Positions 53,790-64,000 of a stretch of DNA of 64,000 nucleotides are shown in pieces (position 1 is the stretch's first letter; every line of letters begins with the position of its first letter). The stretch comes from Charina bottae. Lineage: Eukaryota > Chordata > Lepidosauria > Squamata > Charinaidae. The position numbers were made by a program, and so were the translations under genes. The stretch spans positions 25,199,001-25,263,000 of the forward strand of contig JALMGJ010000015.1 in NCBI GenBank assembly GCA_023362775.1, read 5' to 3'. The notes below the pieces were generated by a model that saw nothing but the letters and a program-made list of their open reading frames with translations, was not told the origin of the DNA and ran no database searches.

Positions 53790-54233
53790 AGCACCACTTG
53801 GTTACTGCTGACTTCCAGGTGCAATTCAAGCTGTTGGTTGTCACCCATAAAGCCCTTCATCATTTCTGGCTGACCAGTAAGATTTGGATCAGTTGGCACA
53901 CTCCAGGATCCAGCTGTAAAATACCGCCATCGTGTGGGCCCTTGGAGACATGCTGTCCCAGCAGCTGTGGAATGGCGTTCCTCCAGGGTCAGTTCGGCCC
54001 TGACCTGTTGGCTCCTGCAAAGCCAGGCGGGCCTGCCTCTCTCCTCAGACCCTGGGTGCGGTGCAGTGCTCATCTCCCTGGTGGTATTTGGCGGGGGGAA
54101 TATGTTTGTGTTAGTCATCCTCTGCAATGCGTGCCGTGTGTATTCTGCTGGTTCTATTTTGTTGTTATTCGATATTTTTACTTGCTGTCTTAATCCTATT
54201 GTAGAATCACTTTGGGATTAAGGATCATACAGG
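53790..54233 (+). mobile_element. Diverged CR1/L2-clade LINE 3' fragment
   Basis: A broken frame (VQFKLLVVTHKALHHFW, then GPLETCCPSSCGMAF in another frame) corresponds to the VQFKVLVITFKALHGMG region and later of the LINE at 10075-11235. It is more diverged than the other two copies. It ends directly at the GATA microsatellite. Confidence 0.6.
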
Positions 54234-54307
54234 TAGATAGATAGATGATTAGATGATAGATGATAGATAGATAGATAGATAGATAGATGATAGATAGATA
54301 GATAGAT

Positions 54308-54362
<55 letters not shown>

Positions 54363-54368
54363 GATAGA
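54234..54368. repeat. (GATA)n / (TAGA)n microsatellite
   Basis: 135 bp of GATA/TAGA units with scattered GATGATA interruptions, immediately 3' of a LINE end. GATA-type arrays are common in squamate genomes. Confidence 0.97.
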
Positions 54369-54369
54369 C

Positions 54370-57000
54370 AAATAAATAACCCAAGAGAACTGCACCAGCC
54401 TCAGATACAACTCAAAATATCGCTCTCATGTTCCAGAGCTGATTTGCAGAAAATGCTGCATCTCCCTGTACAAGCACCTCTCTTCTGTTCAACAAGACTT
54501 CTTGGGTGGGATGGGGGGACTCTTCTTGGCCTGAGGGCAGAACAACAGGGACAAGGGGCAGGGCCTTTTTGCAGTGTCCCCCCCCCCCCCCAGACTCCTT
54601 CTCCAAAGCGGCTTGCTGGGCCAGGAAGCAGAGACAGGAGTCGGTGCGGAGTCAGCCTGGGAGGCAGGAGGGGGCCTTTGCTTTTCATGCCTCTGTGACT
54701 CCACCAGCAAGATCTTTTCTAGCTTTGCAAATGGGGCGGGGTGGGTGGGGGGTGGCTGTCCTAGCCATCCTTGAAATCAGTGTGATTTTGTATTGTCTTT
54801 CCTGGTTCTTAAACAATATGTTTTGTTAGCTGTAGTGAAATAAAAGCAAACAAAATGAACCATTGGGGCAGGTCCTGTAAGGCTCCGCTCCACGTTTATT
54901 GGCTGCAGCAACCTTGGGGTGCCTGGCAGGGGACGGTGCCTCTGAAATCCAAGAAGGAGCTGGAGGGGCTCTCTAGTTCTGTCAAGGTGCCCGGTGAGGG
55001 CCCGGCACCCGCACCTCAAGGTTCCCCTGCACCACGCCACCCCCCAAGGGACAGTCCTACAGGCCCAGTCAAATTGACCCAGATGGAGCTAGACAGAGGA
55101 AGAACACCCACCCCCCAAAACAGAGGAGAGGCCCTAAGCCTTTTGTCCCCGTAAGTCATGTGTGGATGCTCAATTCAATCACAGGGGTGAAACTTTAACC
55201 CCGCGTGCACTTCCTCACTATCCTTTCTTAGGGCCAGCCCCCATTCGGGCAGAGAATTCTTCAGGCATCCACGGGCAAAGATGGCAAACAAAGACAGCAG
55301 ACTGAGAGGAATGTGAGGGTGGCCTTGGAAGATGGGGGGGGGGGGGAGAGATGCCGCCTAGGGAACGATCAGATAAAAGAGAAAGGAGCCCGCAACAGAG
55401 TAATGGCCAAAGAGAGAAACTTAGAAAGGGCCCACCCTAATGACTCAGGCGGTAAAGGTAAATAGGGAGGGCAGGAGGTTTCTACTCCAGACTTGCAAGA
55501 TTCTGCTAAGGTAGGAATTAGCTCATCTCCTCGTGTTTCCTGTCTGGTTTACCTGGGAGGACTGATCAATGTACACAGAGGCATTTGCACCAGATTGCCC
55601 CACCTTCTCGGCAGGCAGCATCCCAGCCAACTTGAATTTTATCCTTTGCAACTCCCCCCCCCCCCTCCTTCTGCTCCTCCCTTGTGGCCAAAATGCAAGG
55701 CTTCGGGTTGGCTTTTAGGCCCCCTGTACGATCTCACAGAGGCCCCATTCAGTCCCAACCCAGGTCCCTGGCAGAGACGTGATGGGGGCGAGTATATTTA
55801 TTCAGCCTCCTGCCAGCTCCCCTTCTTCAACTGCTCAGAAATGCCTGAAGACTTGGGGGGAGGGGGAACAGCTGCCCACTTGCTCCATCCAATCTTAAGG
55901 TCCCCTTAATAGGACTCTGCTGCCCCCTTGTGGCGGCTGGTGAGGTGGGCGATGCAGCCTTAATTTCCTGGGGATCCTTTTCAACAGCCCCCCTCTGCCA
56001 ACCAGCTAGACCTGGTGTTTGGATGAGGTCAGAGAACGTGTGAAGTGGTTGTTATTTAAGAAGTTTCAGAGGGAAAGGAGAAGCTTCAGGGACACTTGAA
56101 AGAGACTTTTGCTTAGGAAATTGTTGGCTCCCGTCCCTTTAAGCTAGACTGACAAATGACTATTTCTCCTGCTCTCCTGAAAATGATATTCACTGTCACA
56201 CTTACGGCTCATTTTGCAATAAAAGAATGCAAGGTTTGTTTTTAGCACTATGACTTGACCCAGCCCATCTCTCCCTCACAAATTAGTTGACAGAAATGAT
56301 CATCACATTCCTCTTGATCTCATTTTCACCAAGTTTGCCTTGTTTCCAGACCGGTTTAAAAACAGAGGCTCTAATTCTGCAAATACTCTGGGTAGGTGAA
56401 CAATCTGTAGCCCAATGCTGATGTGGATGCAAAGTACTTGTTAGTTGAGAAGGCCTGGGATCGAAGCTCTGACCCCTGTTCCTCACCCCGCCAGTCAGCA
56501 GCTCAGCCCAAAATGGTCCCTCAGATGCTGGAGCTGGATGGAAAGGAAAGAATTCCTGCTTGGAAACTATCTCATAAAAGCACAGCAAAAAGGGAAGGTT
56601 ACAGACCTAATTGGAAAACGTCAATTGGTGGTGTAGCCCAGAAAATGGTCCTATATGTATCTAGAAGGGAAAATAGGCAAATTTTCACATCTCCATCCTA
56701 ACAAGGGTCCAAAATTCAGGGTTCTCTCATCATTTGTGGAACTCCAGCGAAAGATCTGCCCCACCTCTCCCCAAGCGGAGCACCTCCAGGGCTGTTGGAC
56801 TACAATTCCCATGGTCAGCAGCACCAACACACCTGGAAAACATCAGGCTGGGCTGCTCACCTGGCGGCGTTGAAGAATCAAGGCTGGGAACGAACTTCAG
56901 GTGAGGCCCTTGGGTTCTCGCTCTCTCTGAGCTTGTTGGCCAAGGGCTCCTCCGTTGGGCAGCCTGAGGGGCCATGTTGCCTTCTCGGGAGGAGGCCAGG
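54370..57000. other. Intergenic interval upstream of the GPCR gene
   Basis: No exon is supported. Poly-C and poly-G runs lie at about 54580, 55337 and 55650. A stretch at about 56785-56850 (GGACTACAATTCCCATGGTC) resembles a MITE-type repeat end common in reptiles. Confidence 0.5.
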
Positions 57001-57103
57001 CCATATAAGGCCCTGCTTCCCGAGGCTCAGGCCAAAACTCTTCCCTGGACAGTGGGTGTGGGCAGCTGCAGCAACAATCCTCCTCCTCCTCCTCCTCCTG
57101 ATC
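57001..57103 (+). promoter_or_regulatory. Candidate TATA-type promoter and 5' UTR of the GPCR gene
   Basis: A TATA-like motif (CATATAAGG, 57001-57009) stands about 95 bases before the proposed ATG at 57104. Transcription starting 25-30 bases downstream would give a short, intron-free 5' UTR of about 70 nt containing an in-frame (CTC)n run. The element and spacing are seen; its use as the promoter is inferred. Confidence 0.5.
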
Positions 57104-59450
57104 ATGTCCTCAGGCAGCCCCTGCTGTTGCATCTTCCTGCTGCTCCTGGCCTTTACTCTTGAGGAGGAGAGCTGGGCAGAGGCCAGAATCCCTTGGGCCA
57201 GAGGGCCCAAGCTACTAGTGCCTGGGCAGAAGAAGGTTCTGGGCATGCAAGGAAGGAGCAGAGGCAGGGGAGGTGGGCCCATCCTGAGCCTGGAGGGAGC
57301 CCCCCGCACCAGCAGGGGGACAAGGGTGCCTGAAGGCCTTGGGACGGGCCCGGCGACAGTGCAGGGCCCTCAGGGCGAGACCAAGCAACCCAGGCTGCAC
57401 AGCCTGTGCCCGCCTGACAGCAACGGCCTGCGGCGGCATTGCCGGAGCTGGAGGGTGAAAGTGGGCCTCCTGGGCGTCCTGGGGCTGCTGGTCATGGGAG
57501 GCAACGGGCTGGCCATCGCGGTGCTGGCCTCCTCGGTGTCCGGCTGGAGCCACAGCAGCCGCCTCACGCTGCTCTCGCTGGCCGCGTCGGATGCCGCTCT
57601 GGCCGTGCTGGTGGTGCCCCTCAACCTGTACCGGGGCTTGGAGTTGGGGCCGGCAGCCCCCGAGGAGGCCGCCGGGGAAGAGGCCCCCTACTGCCGGGCG
57701 GTGGCCTTTGTCAACTCCAGCCTCTTCGGCGCCTCCCTCTACTCCCTGGCCGGGGTCTCCCTGGAGCGCTACGTGGCCGTCTTCTTCCCTCTCCGCTACG
57801 GCCGCCTCCTGAGCCGCAGGCGGGTGGCTGTGCTCATCGCGGCCGCCTGGCTCCTGCCGGCAGTCCTGCTGGTGCCGCTGGCCATCCCGGCCCCCGCGGC
57901 GGTGCTCCGGGTCCGCTTCTCGGCTGCCGCCCTGCTGTGTGAGCCGGACTACGGCTCCAACACCCTCTACTCCCTCTGGATCGCCGGCACCATCTTCTGC
58001 CCGGCTGCCGGGACCATCGCCTTCACCAACGTGTGCCTCTGGCGAGTGGCCCGCTCCCAGCGCCGGCGTGGAAGGGACACGGCCTTGCTGGGGAAGGCGG
58101 GGGGGCCCAAGAGGCTTCGGCTGCCCCAGCCGGATGCCGCCGCCCGCGTCCTGCTGCCGGTCGTTCTCGCCTTCTTCGTCTGCTGGGGCCCCTGCATCGG
58201 CACCATCGTGTACAACTGTAAGTGCCCCGGGGGGGCAGCGGGTGGCGCAGCTCCTCTCCCCGGGCGAAGGCGCAGAGGCGTTGAGACCACCTGCGTTCTT
58301 GCCCCAGGAGTGCTTCTTTCCACCCAGGCAGTTAGCTTCCTCCCTAGTCACACGTGCTGTGGCCAATGAAAACAACACGTGCTATCGGGGGTGCAGGGGA
58401 GGGAACACAGGGCTGTGCGATTGGCTCTCAGCAGTTTAAAATATATAGATCGGCAGTTGTAATGTGTAATTATGTTGTAATCAGCCTTCCCCAGTCTAGT
58501 GACCTCCAGAGGCTTGTCTCTGTGCAGTTCCAATTATCTCTCACCAACACAGAGGTTCTACACTTTTGAAAAATGCCAGGGGGCCAAAGGCTGGTGTATA
58601 ATTTGTGTGCGTTGATGAGATTAAGCATTGCCATTTAGATCCAAAGGCTGGAAGTTGTTGAGTAAGTCTCCAGAGCTAGAGATTAGGTGTTCTGTCATCT
58701 GAGAGTGAGGATGGATTAATTGAAGAGAATGAGAGTGAGAGTGAGAATGGATTAGCAGAGTCCTGAGGACAAGTGAGTGTGGATGCTGTTTTAGCTTCTG
58801 CTACAGAAAGAGAAGGAGGTAATCAGGGTTGTGTACAGAACAATGTCTAATTCTTTGATTCATGCTTGTGAGTAAATTTAGCAGGCCTTTTGCAAAACAA
58901 ATGTGTTTTGTCTAAACATGCAAATCCCAATGCTTAGACCAGCTTTCCTCAATCTGACCTCGTCCCAAAATCCCCAAACATGTTTCCTGAGAATTCTGGT
59001 TGCTGCAACACTACTGTACCTGGAAGGCATCAGGCTGGCGTAAACGATAAAGACTTGAACTCGCCTAAGGCAAGAGGAAGGAGCCAAGACATTCAGATAA
59101 AATGTGTCCTGTAAAAACTTACACCCGTCTTCTCTCTCTTCCCAGCAATCACTCAAGACAGAGTCCATGAATGGGTGGAATTCATTGCTTTGTGGCTCCC
59201 CATTGGCAGTGGCTTCCTCAACTGCTTTGTCTACTTTTGGGTCAACAGGAACTTCCGGCACAAATTCCAGAAGATTGGTCAAAAGCTCTGCTTGCCCTGC
59301 TGTCCAACAGAGCAGGAACTGTGGCCACAGCACCTCCACACCATCTCGGCTAACGTGAAGAAGGATCGTGAGCATCCAGGCCCTTCCCCACATTGCTCCT
59401 TCAGTATGTCCCCCTCCAGCAATGGCCTTCCTCTTTTTCAGGATGGCTGA
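57104..59450 (+). CDS. Class A (rhodopsin-like) G-protein-coupled receptor, orphan, two exons
   Basis: Exon 57104-58217 joins exon 59146-59450 (TGA 59448-59450) through a phase-1 GT-AG intron between TM6 and TM7, giving 472 aa. I chose the ATG at 57104 because it opens a hydrophobic signal-peptide-like start (MSSGSPCCCIFLLLLAF) just after a TATA-like motif; the frame stays open further upstream to 56795. After an ectodomain of about 110 residues without N-X-S/T sites come seven hydrophobic segments. Seen landmarks: TM1 GGNGLA, TM2 LSLAASD, Cys before TM3 (EEAPYCRAV) with a partner in ECL2 (ALLCEPDYG), ERY at the end of TM3, TM6 FFVCWGP, and TM7 LNCFVYFW followed by helix-8-like NRNFRHKFQK and a CLPCC palmitoylation-type motif. 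The usual NPxxY is NCFVY. Expected role: ligand-activated plasma-membrane receptor; ligand and G protein unknown. I could not match it confidently to a named receptor; TM2-TM3 faintly recall GPR21/GPR52 and GPR161. Confidence 0.85.
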
Positions 59451-61330
59451 TAGCCTTAGGAATCCGATCCAGTCTTCTTTCATTGTGTGGGTTTGTAACT
59501 CTTAATGGACCCTCAAGCCCATTGTCTTTGTGCAGCTGAAGAAATATTTGTCACTTGGAAGACCCTGGACCCTTGAAGATAATTCAGGAAATGGATATAT
59601 CAAGTCAGTTGTACCAAAAACTTGACTGCTCCATTACCTGGGGACAGAAATGCCAAGGAGAAGTGAAGGCTGCGGCCACCTCCCCAGGCTGGCCTGCTGT
59701 CTAGCTTTGCAGACATGCTTCTCCAGACAGCAGTGCAGATCAGTGACGGCTGATGGTGAAGCATCTGTCTGAAAAAGTTGGCTTGTTTACAAGGCCCCTC
59801 CAGGGCAATGTGAGGAAACCAATCCCTGGCGATAATCTCAGAGCATCTGGAATGAAATAGATCTCTGGGGCCAGCAGTGCTCACTTGCCTAACAGGACAA
59901 CTTCAGCGCGTCTTGGCCTTTTACTCTCTGCCTTCCCATACAAACACTTTAGTAACCAACTTGTTTTGCAGTACCATGAAAAGATGAAAACCAGGGCCGT
60001 GATTTGTAAGATAACATCGCTTGGTTTTAATTCCCCTTTTTTAGTGGCTGGACTTCGCTATTCACTTGAGATTTAAGAGAAGGTTTTAGCTCAATCCATG
60101 GACTTGGCCACACACAGTTGAGCAGACTGGTTCCTCTCGGGGCCCTTAGTCATGCTCTGTGATGCATCTGTGTCTTTTGTTGATTAGCATATTACCCAAT
60201 GGTCCTGAAAGAAGAAAAGGCAGGATGCTGTGAACTTGATTCAACTTCCTCAATAGTTTTTTAGAACATCACCCTGGTTGGGTCCTCCCTCATTGCACAT
60301 CGTATCTCGGAATATGTCACACCTTTCGCAAGGTCACCTGGAATATGTTACAAGACCACTGAGCTTCTTCAATTTGGCTCATATCACCAGCAGCCTTTCG
60401 CAAGGTTGCGTCTTCCTAGCCCAGGCACCCTTTCTTCTGGCTCAGGCCTGTTTCCTCTTTAGCTGTCTTGAACACCCAGTTTCCGGTTACCTGTCCTTTC
60501 TCTGCAGTTCCTTCTCTTTCCTTAATTTTTATATAGTAAACTTTTAATGACTCAGGCTGAGAGCAGAGAACTGGTTGGAAGAGATCAAAGTCTAGGTTTG
60601 TTTTTCCGCCCCCCGACAAGAGTAATGGTTTGTGGGGTGGGGTGGGGTGGGGTGGGGAAAAATGCAGCATGGGTGTCCTCAGGGTATGGTCAAAAAAGTC
60701 AAGATGGTGGTCATGACAGTGAATGAAGATCCACCCATTTTTATGTGTGTCACAATAGGTGTTGCTTCGATCGCCCCTTTGTGGCTACCATCTTGACTTT
60801 TGGACCACACTCTGCAAACGCCTTGGAAATGCAGGCCGGGCCGCTACCTTGTTAGGCCGTTATTCTGCTGTGAGAACGAATTAGCTAGTCGGCCTTCCAC
60901 AAAGCAGTGCCCCCCCTGCCCCCCGCTAGCACGTTCATCCTGCTGGGTAGAGAAGGTGAGTGTTTCGTCCAATGTGGCTGGAGGACGCTGGGTTGAAGAG
61001 GCTGGACCTTAGCAAGGTTTCTCTTTGGAGAACGGGCTGATTCATGGTGGCGCGTCAGAATCTTGTACTTTTTCCTCTTGCACGCTATCTTCCCTTTGGG
61101 CGTCTTCCCCAGCCTTGATTGTTGTGTGCAGGATTTATGGGAAATACATTTTATCACAGTCCAAAGCTGCTGCTGCTTTTTTTTTCTTTTTTTAAAAAAA
61201 AGTCTATGGTTTGAAATATTCTGTGAACATCCTTTTTTGTCTTGCCTTTATTGAATTATTGTACTGTAGTTTTTTGGATGAAAAATATTTAAGATGACAT
61301 TTAAATGTATTAAATAAAAATAAAGGTGTT
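59451..61330 (+). other. Probable GPCR 3' UTR with poly(A) signals
   Basis: About 1.9 kb, AT-rich towards its end, closing with two AATAAA hexamers at 61313-61318 and 61319-61324. No coding exon is supported between the GPCR stop and these signals. A MITE copy lies inside (60680-60815). That the whole stretch belongs to the GPCR transcript is inferred. Confidence 0.5.
60680..60815. mobile_element. Short inverted-repeat element, copy 2 (AAGTCAAGATGG family)
   Basis: The left end AGGGTATGGTCAAAAAAGTC (60681-60700), continuing AAGATGGT, is mirrored by the right end ACCATCTTGACTTTTGGACC followed by ACACTCTGCA. The terminal inverted repeats are about 28 bp with few mismatches. The interior shares ATCCACCC, TTTTATGTGTGT and a GATTGCCCC/GATCGCCCC word with the copy at 30127-30261. 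Confidence 0.7.
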
Positions 61331-62660
61331 TTTGATTTAATAATCGTTTCCCTACTACCATTTGTTCCTAGGAGGAAGAAAACCTTGGTGAGGGGGCAGA
61401 GGGGGAGGTGTTATTAACCAATAATTTGAGTTACCTGGAGGAAAGTGCCACTGATGATCTTGTTCCTTTGCCACAACAATATCCTGATGAACAGAAGGGG
61501 AGACAAATACTCTCACCACGAGATTTCAGCAGAAAATCTTCATAATCAAAGATTATGAAGCTTCCTACTGTCTTCAATACATCTGACTTATCTGCAGTGC
61601 CGGACAAGGAAAGTATCCTGCCCTCTCCACCCATGGGCACGGGTCCCTTCTGTAGGACTCTACTGGACAGGAAGAACACACGAAGCCCCCTTCCCAGCCG
61701 GATGTTCTCTTCCAGGCTCATTCAGCTGCAGTTCCCACCACCCTGAGGACAGGATGGCGGGGGGGGGGGGGGGGGGCTGTTGTTCAGCATATCTGGAGGG
61801 AGGTCCAGGGGCTGGGGAAGGCCAGATGGCAACTTGAGTGTCTCCTTTTAGTAGAACACCTCCAAGTTTGTACCACAGAACTGCAGCTTTGCCTGCTCTT
61901 CTCAAACAGGACAATGTCCTGCTGTTGGCGGGGACAATGCCCGCCTCCCTCTACACTTTGGCCAATTCACTTGCAAAACAGGAAAAGGGAGAGGCGCAGC
62001 TGGAAAGGCAGCTGCCAGTGGGATCTCTGTACAGCTGTGTTCTCTCCAGCTCACTGAAAACCCATTTCTGTCTCCGCCAAAAGTCCTCCTGAGCACCTTA
62101 GCTGGCAGGAGAGGAGAGGAGAGGAGAGGAGAGGAGAGGAGAGGAGAGGAGAGGAGAGGAGAGGAGAGGAGAGGAGAGGAGAGATGTTCTGGTCATGTGG
62201 GCTATTCTCAGGCTTCTCCCCACAAGCAGGAGTGAACCACTAGGGACACTGCAAATAAGTCAGACTTACTGAAGAAAGTAAGAGGCAATAATCAAAGATT
62301 TCCAGCAACTGGTGTGAATCGAGAACAAGCCCTTAACTCTATCCACAGAAACCGTGTTCAAACCCTCTTGCATTTCGTCTTCCTTCTACCCTTCTTACTA
62401 AACTTTTTGGCCCCTTCTCTTGAGTGGCTGGCTTGGCTCCCTCTGTTTTGCCATCATCCAATGTGCTACCATGATGTTTTTCATGACTGTGTGAGAACGA
62501 ACGCTGCTCACAGCCACAGACCTCTGTGGCCACTTCCCATGCCCTCTTCTTCCCAGCAGGAGACGGGCTTAGAAAGTCCCACGCTGCAGCTGCCGTCCTT
62601 AGACAAGCTGGTCCTGATGTCCACTTGTGAAGACCAGCAATGGTCTTGGGGCAGCTGCAG
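61330..62660. other. Convergent interval between the GPCR gene and the sulfotransferase gene
   Basis: The two genes point towards each other here. The part nearest 62660 is the expected 3' UTR of the minus-strand sulfotransferase, but I see no clear minus-strand AATAAA close to its stop. Contains a poly-G run at about 61760 and the GAGAG array at 62108. Confidence 0.5.
62108..62183. repeat. (GGAGA)n pentanucleotide array, 76 bp
   Basis: About fifteen uninterrupted GGAGA units, a homopurine tract ending in GAGATG. Confidence 0.97.
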
Positions 62661-63473
62661 TCAGGCCATGTCCCACTGGAAGGGCCAGGGGTGGTCTCCC
62701 ATTTCCTGCTGGTATTTCTCATTGAAGAGCATGCTCTGTTTTGGGGAGAAGTGGTTCCTCCAGTCACCAACAGTACCTAGAAGGGCAGAAGAGAGACCGT
62801 GCTGAATCTGCTTGTTCAAAGTGCACCACGTTTATAGCCTTCATCAGCAGAGAGCGCAGTCATCTTGCACGGAATGCTCGTGGCCTCCTAAGGGATGAGA
62901 TGGACCTGGGAAGGGCGGCGCTGCTCCAACTCTCCCCAGCCCATGCGTCCCTGTTGCACTCACTGACCTTTCCTCATGAACTGGCTTTTCTGAAAATCCA
63001 TAATCCCAGGAGGAATAAGCCTGCCGTTCACCATGTCGTTCTCTTTCATGACAGCAAAGCTGCAGTGTTCCTGTATGCAGGCAATCTGATCTGGCTGAAC
63101 TGAGTGGCCCAGGAAGGCACTCAGCTGCTCCACACAGCTTTTCAGGTCCTGGGGGTGGGGAAGAGAAGGAGGAGGAGGAGGAGAAGAGGTGAAACAAAGC
63201 AGGGCCTGTATCCCCCACCAGAGGATACGGAAAAACCAGAACTCCTATTTTATCCAGGCTAAAAACTGCAGCCATCCACCCAGCCAAAAGCAAGATTGTC
63301 TGCTGCTTCCTGGCCAGCTCCAGTCAAAGATAATCTCCACCACCACCACCTCTTGCACTCGTCTGTGGGCAAACTCACTTGATGTAGCTCCTCATAGGTG
63401 ATGCAGAAAGTGCCCAACTCCTCTGGGCAGCTGAGCCAGCCTTGGACGTGCTCAAACCAGGAACCGAAGTGCA
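62661..63473 (-). CDS. SULT5A1: Cytosolic sulfotransferase, last three exons (5' part outside window)
   Basis: Minus-strand exons: 63473-63379 (95 nt), 63148-62968 (181 nt) and 62776-62661 (116 nt to the stop TGA 62663-62661). The 95- and 181-nt sizes and their phases are those of vertebrate SULT genes. Peptides: HFGSWFEHVQGW and FCITYEELHQ in the first, DLKSCVEQLSAFLGHSV and CSFAVMKENDMV in the second, and the PAPS-binding signature RKG-TVGDWRNHFSPKQ across the last splice, ending FQWDMA. The enzyme transfers sulfonate from PAPS to a hydroxyl or amine acceptor in the cytosol. The paralogue call rests on position: mouse Sult5a1 sits between Cpne7 and Dpep1. The substrate of SULT5A1 is unknown to me. 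Earlier exons, including the N-terminal PAPS loop, are not found up to position 64000 and should lie beyond it. Confidence 0.88.
63164..63188. repeat. Short (GGA)n in the sulfotransferase intron
   Basis: A purine-rich run of GGA/GAA units just upstream (on the minus strand) of the acceptor for exon 63148-62968. On the minus strand it forms a pyrimidine (TCC)n tract near that acceptor. Confidence 0.85.
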
Positions 63474-63905
63474 CTGTTTCAAAGCAGGGGGAAGACCAGG
63501 TTCAGGGAGGGAACGGAGCCGCTCTGCCTCCCACATCACCATCGTGGCCGCTAACCAGGAGCCACATCCTCTGCTGGCATCTCGGCCGGTTGGCTGTCCC
63601 TTACACTATGCTTATGATTCATCTGAGCCACAAAATGTTCCAAAGCAGCCGCTGCTCTGACTCAGTCTATCTCCTGGCCTGTTGCTGAAGAAGCGGGTGG
63701 GTGGGGGAAGAACCCCCAGCAGGATCCTGGCACAAGCAGCTGCTCTCTTTACCCAAAAGACCCCCTGGATGTGTTTTTGATATCTGCCCTGTGAGGCAGG
63801 AAGTCCTTAGGTGGAGGAATTGCCCTTTCTCTCCCCTAGAAAGGGCCACCTCCACAACTGTCTGCTTTAGAGAGGAGCTCCTCGCCCACCTTCAGGCCTG
63901 TAGAG

Positions 63906-64000
63906 CAGTGTTTCTCAAGCTTGGCCACTTTAAGACGGGTGGACTTCAACTCCCAGAATTCCCCAGCCAGCCATGGGTGGAATCTAACACAGCTGGAAAT
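63906..64000. mobile_element. hAT-type MITE end, cut by the window edge
   Basis: The stretch starts GCAGTGTTTCTCAAGCTTGG and continues GGACTTCAACTCCCAGAATT and CCCCAGCCAGCCATGG. CAGTGTTTCTCAA is the end type of Charlie/MER5-like hAT elements, and the interior words are typical of a very common reptile repeat. The other end is outside the window. Confidence 0.6.

Noticed and set aside
57215..58378. 387-codon minus-strand open frame opposite the GPCR exon
   Set aside because: It is the mirror of a GC-rich coding exon, full of Gly/Gln/Ala/Arg with no motif. The plus strand has clear GPCR landmarks.
63480..64000. Further sulfotransferase exons upstream on the minus strand
   Set aside because: I searched for the expected exon with the NPKDVAVSYY-type segment and found nothing like it. 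Minus-strand frames here lack SULT motifs.

Overview
This is vertebrate nuclear DNA, most likely from a squamate reptile (lizard or snake). Three things point there. All protein genes are split by GT-AG introns. Gene order matches the SPG7-RPL13-CPNE7 block of human 16q24.3 and mouse chromosome 8. The repeats are squamate-like: a RTE-BovB LINE, a Sauria/Squam-type tRNA SINE, CR1/L2-clade LINE copies, Penelope-like elements (PLEs), hAT MITEs and many microsatellites.

Layout: 1-5444 (+) holds the last seven exons of SPG7 (paraplegin, mitochondrial m-AAA protease), with a 3' UTR to about 6.7 kb. 6.7-8.1 kb is intergenic with PLE debris. 8.2-14.16 kb (+) is RPL13, with a pyrimidine-rich start, six exons and a box C/D snoRNA (SNORD68 position) in intron 2. 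14.2-22.1 kb is a repeat-bearing gap. 22.2-23.3 kb is a CpG island with a possible upstream CPNE7 exon. 25.8-45.2 kb (+) is CPNE7 (copine-7), 15 coding exons giving 558 aa. 45.2-57 kb is repeat-rich (GGA repeat, CR1/L2 LINE, BovB, GATA repeat). 57.0-61.3 kb (+) is a two-exon rhodopsin-class GPCR that I cannot assign to a named receptor. 62.66-63.47 kb (-) holds the last three exons of a cytosolic sulfotransferase, best read as SULT5A1; the rest lies beyond the window edge.

The neighbouring genes are a conserved linkage group, not a pathway: mitochondrial proteolysis, ribosome assembly plus rRNA modification, calcium-dependent membrane binding, receptor signalling and sulfonation.

The most interesting points are the GPCR between CPNE7 and SULT5A1, where I recall no gene in mammals, and PLE copies carrying hammerhead-ribozyme-like cores. 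Their helix II sequences differ between copies but stay paired, and two copies have clear target-site duplications.
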